From Paenibacillus xylanilyticus (GTDB lineage Bacteria; Bacillota; Bacilli; Paenibacillales; Paenibacillaceae): a DNA stretch of 41,798 bases. The DNA lies in assembly GCF_013359935.1 (NCBI RefSeq), contig NZ_JABMCB010000153.1, positions 1 to 41,798 on the forward strand, in the 5' to 3' direction. The position numbers were made by a program, and so were the translations under genes. Each line of letters starts with the position of its first letter. The first letter of the stretch is position 1. The notes beneath the pieces were generated by a model. That model saw only the letters and a program-made list of their open reading frames with translations. It had not been told where the DNA came from and searched no databases. Of this stretch, positions 41,620-41,798 are shown piece after piece.

Positions 41620-41798
41620 ATAAAAGTTGCTGAAGAGAACAACACTCGGACGCAAACGAAGTTTGATCTTTGAAAACTGAACAACGAGTGAGTAACGATC
41701 TTGCTTGCAAGATCGACGCTGAGAAATCGGTACACGTCATCTGACTGTATGATTTCGAAGCACAATTGAGATTTTTAATCTCGTCAGATTCAAAATGA
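41620..41798 (+). other. Leader of a 16S rRNA gene (16S starts beyond the window)
   Basis: Contains the TTTGATCTTTGAAAACTGAA segment typical of Bacillus/Paenibacillus rrn leaders, a hairpin CGATCTTGC/GCAAGATCG (41696-41715) and a GAGATT/AATCTC stem (41768-41782) near the expected processing stem. The last bases resemble the sequence that directly precedes 16S in Paenibacillus. Confidence 0.8.

Overview
The window looks like chromosomal DNA of a low-to-medium GC Gram-positive bacterium, most likely Paenibacillus or a close relative. This is inferred from the strong AGGAGG-type ribosome binding sites, the sigmaA-type promoters, the Bacillus-style gene families, the densely packed tRNA run, and a 16S leader of the Bacillus/Paenibacillus type. 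The window runs from the end of a tRNA cluster (1-741) to the promoter and leader of a ribosomal RNA operon (41480-41798). The 16S gene itself should begin a few dozen bases beyond the right edge. No transposase, prophage, CRISPR array or classical defence system is visible.

Region by region. (a) 1-784: nine tRNA genes (Phe partial, Tyr, Lys, Leu, Gly, Arg, Leu, Pro, Gly) and a terminator. (b) 908-9756: a myo-inositol catabolic operon in the order iolD-E-C-A-G-B, followed by a LacI-family regulator. Its control region holds several LacI/CcpA-type AAnCGnTT boxes and a 21-base imperfect inverted repeat next to the iolD ribosome binding site. No iolJ aldolase and no inositol transporter are present. 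(c) 10001-11743: two small membrane-anchored proteins of unknown function and a translationally coupled GNAT acetyltransferase. (d) 12003-24081, minus strand: a peptide/arginine-type utilisation cluster. It consists of an IclR regulator, ornithine aminotransferase, a RocB-like M20 hydrolase, a five-gene Opp/Dpp-type ABC importer, an M14 zinc carboxypeptidase-like protein and a PaiB-like flavin-fold protein. Two nearly identical 26-base operator-like sites precede rocD and the transporter. (e) 24196-36255: mostly single-gene units, namely DUF4261, DUF1304, an MFS exporter, MOSC, two AraC regulators, an SRPBCC protein, a divergent pyruvate kinase, PAP2, a CPBP protease, a cold-shock protein with a structured leader, a YdjO-like protein, a Gly/Tyr-rich small protein and a methyltransferase. 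(f) 36380-41232: a divergent GntR regulator beside an amino-acid ABC binding protein and permease, a second ornithine aminotransferase, and arginase. Two TTGTATACAA palindromes are shared inside this cluster.

How the genes work together. Region (b) would convert scyllo-inosose (from myo-inositol by IolG) through IolE, IolD, IolB and IolC, with IolA finishing the pathway. Regions (d) and (f) converge on ornithine to glutamate semialdehyde. One cluster imports peptides or peptide-like compounds and hydrolyses them under IclR control. The other imports a free amino acid, probably arginine or ornithine, and uses arginase under GntR control. The most novel-looking candidates are the IclR-controlled peptide/ornithine module with its paired operators, the perfect promoter/palindrome in front of iclR, and a mutually exclusive RNA pairing in the cold-shock leader.
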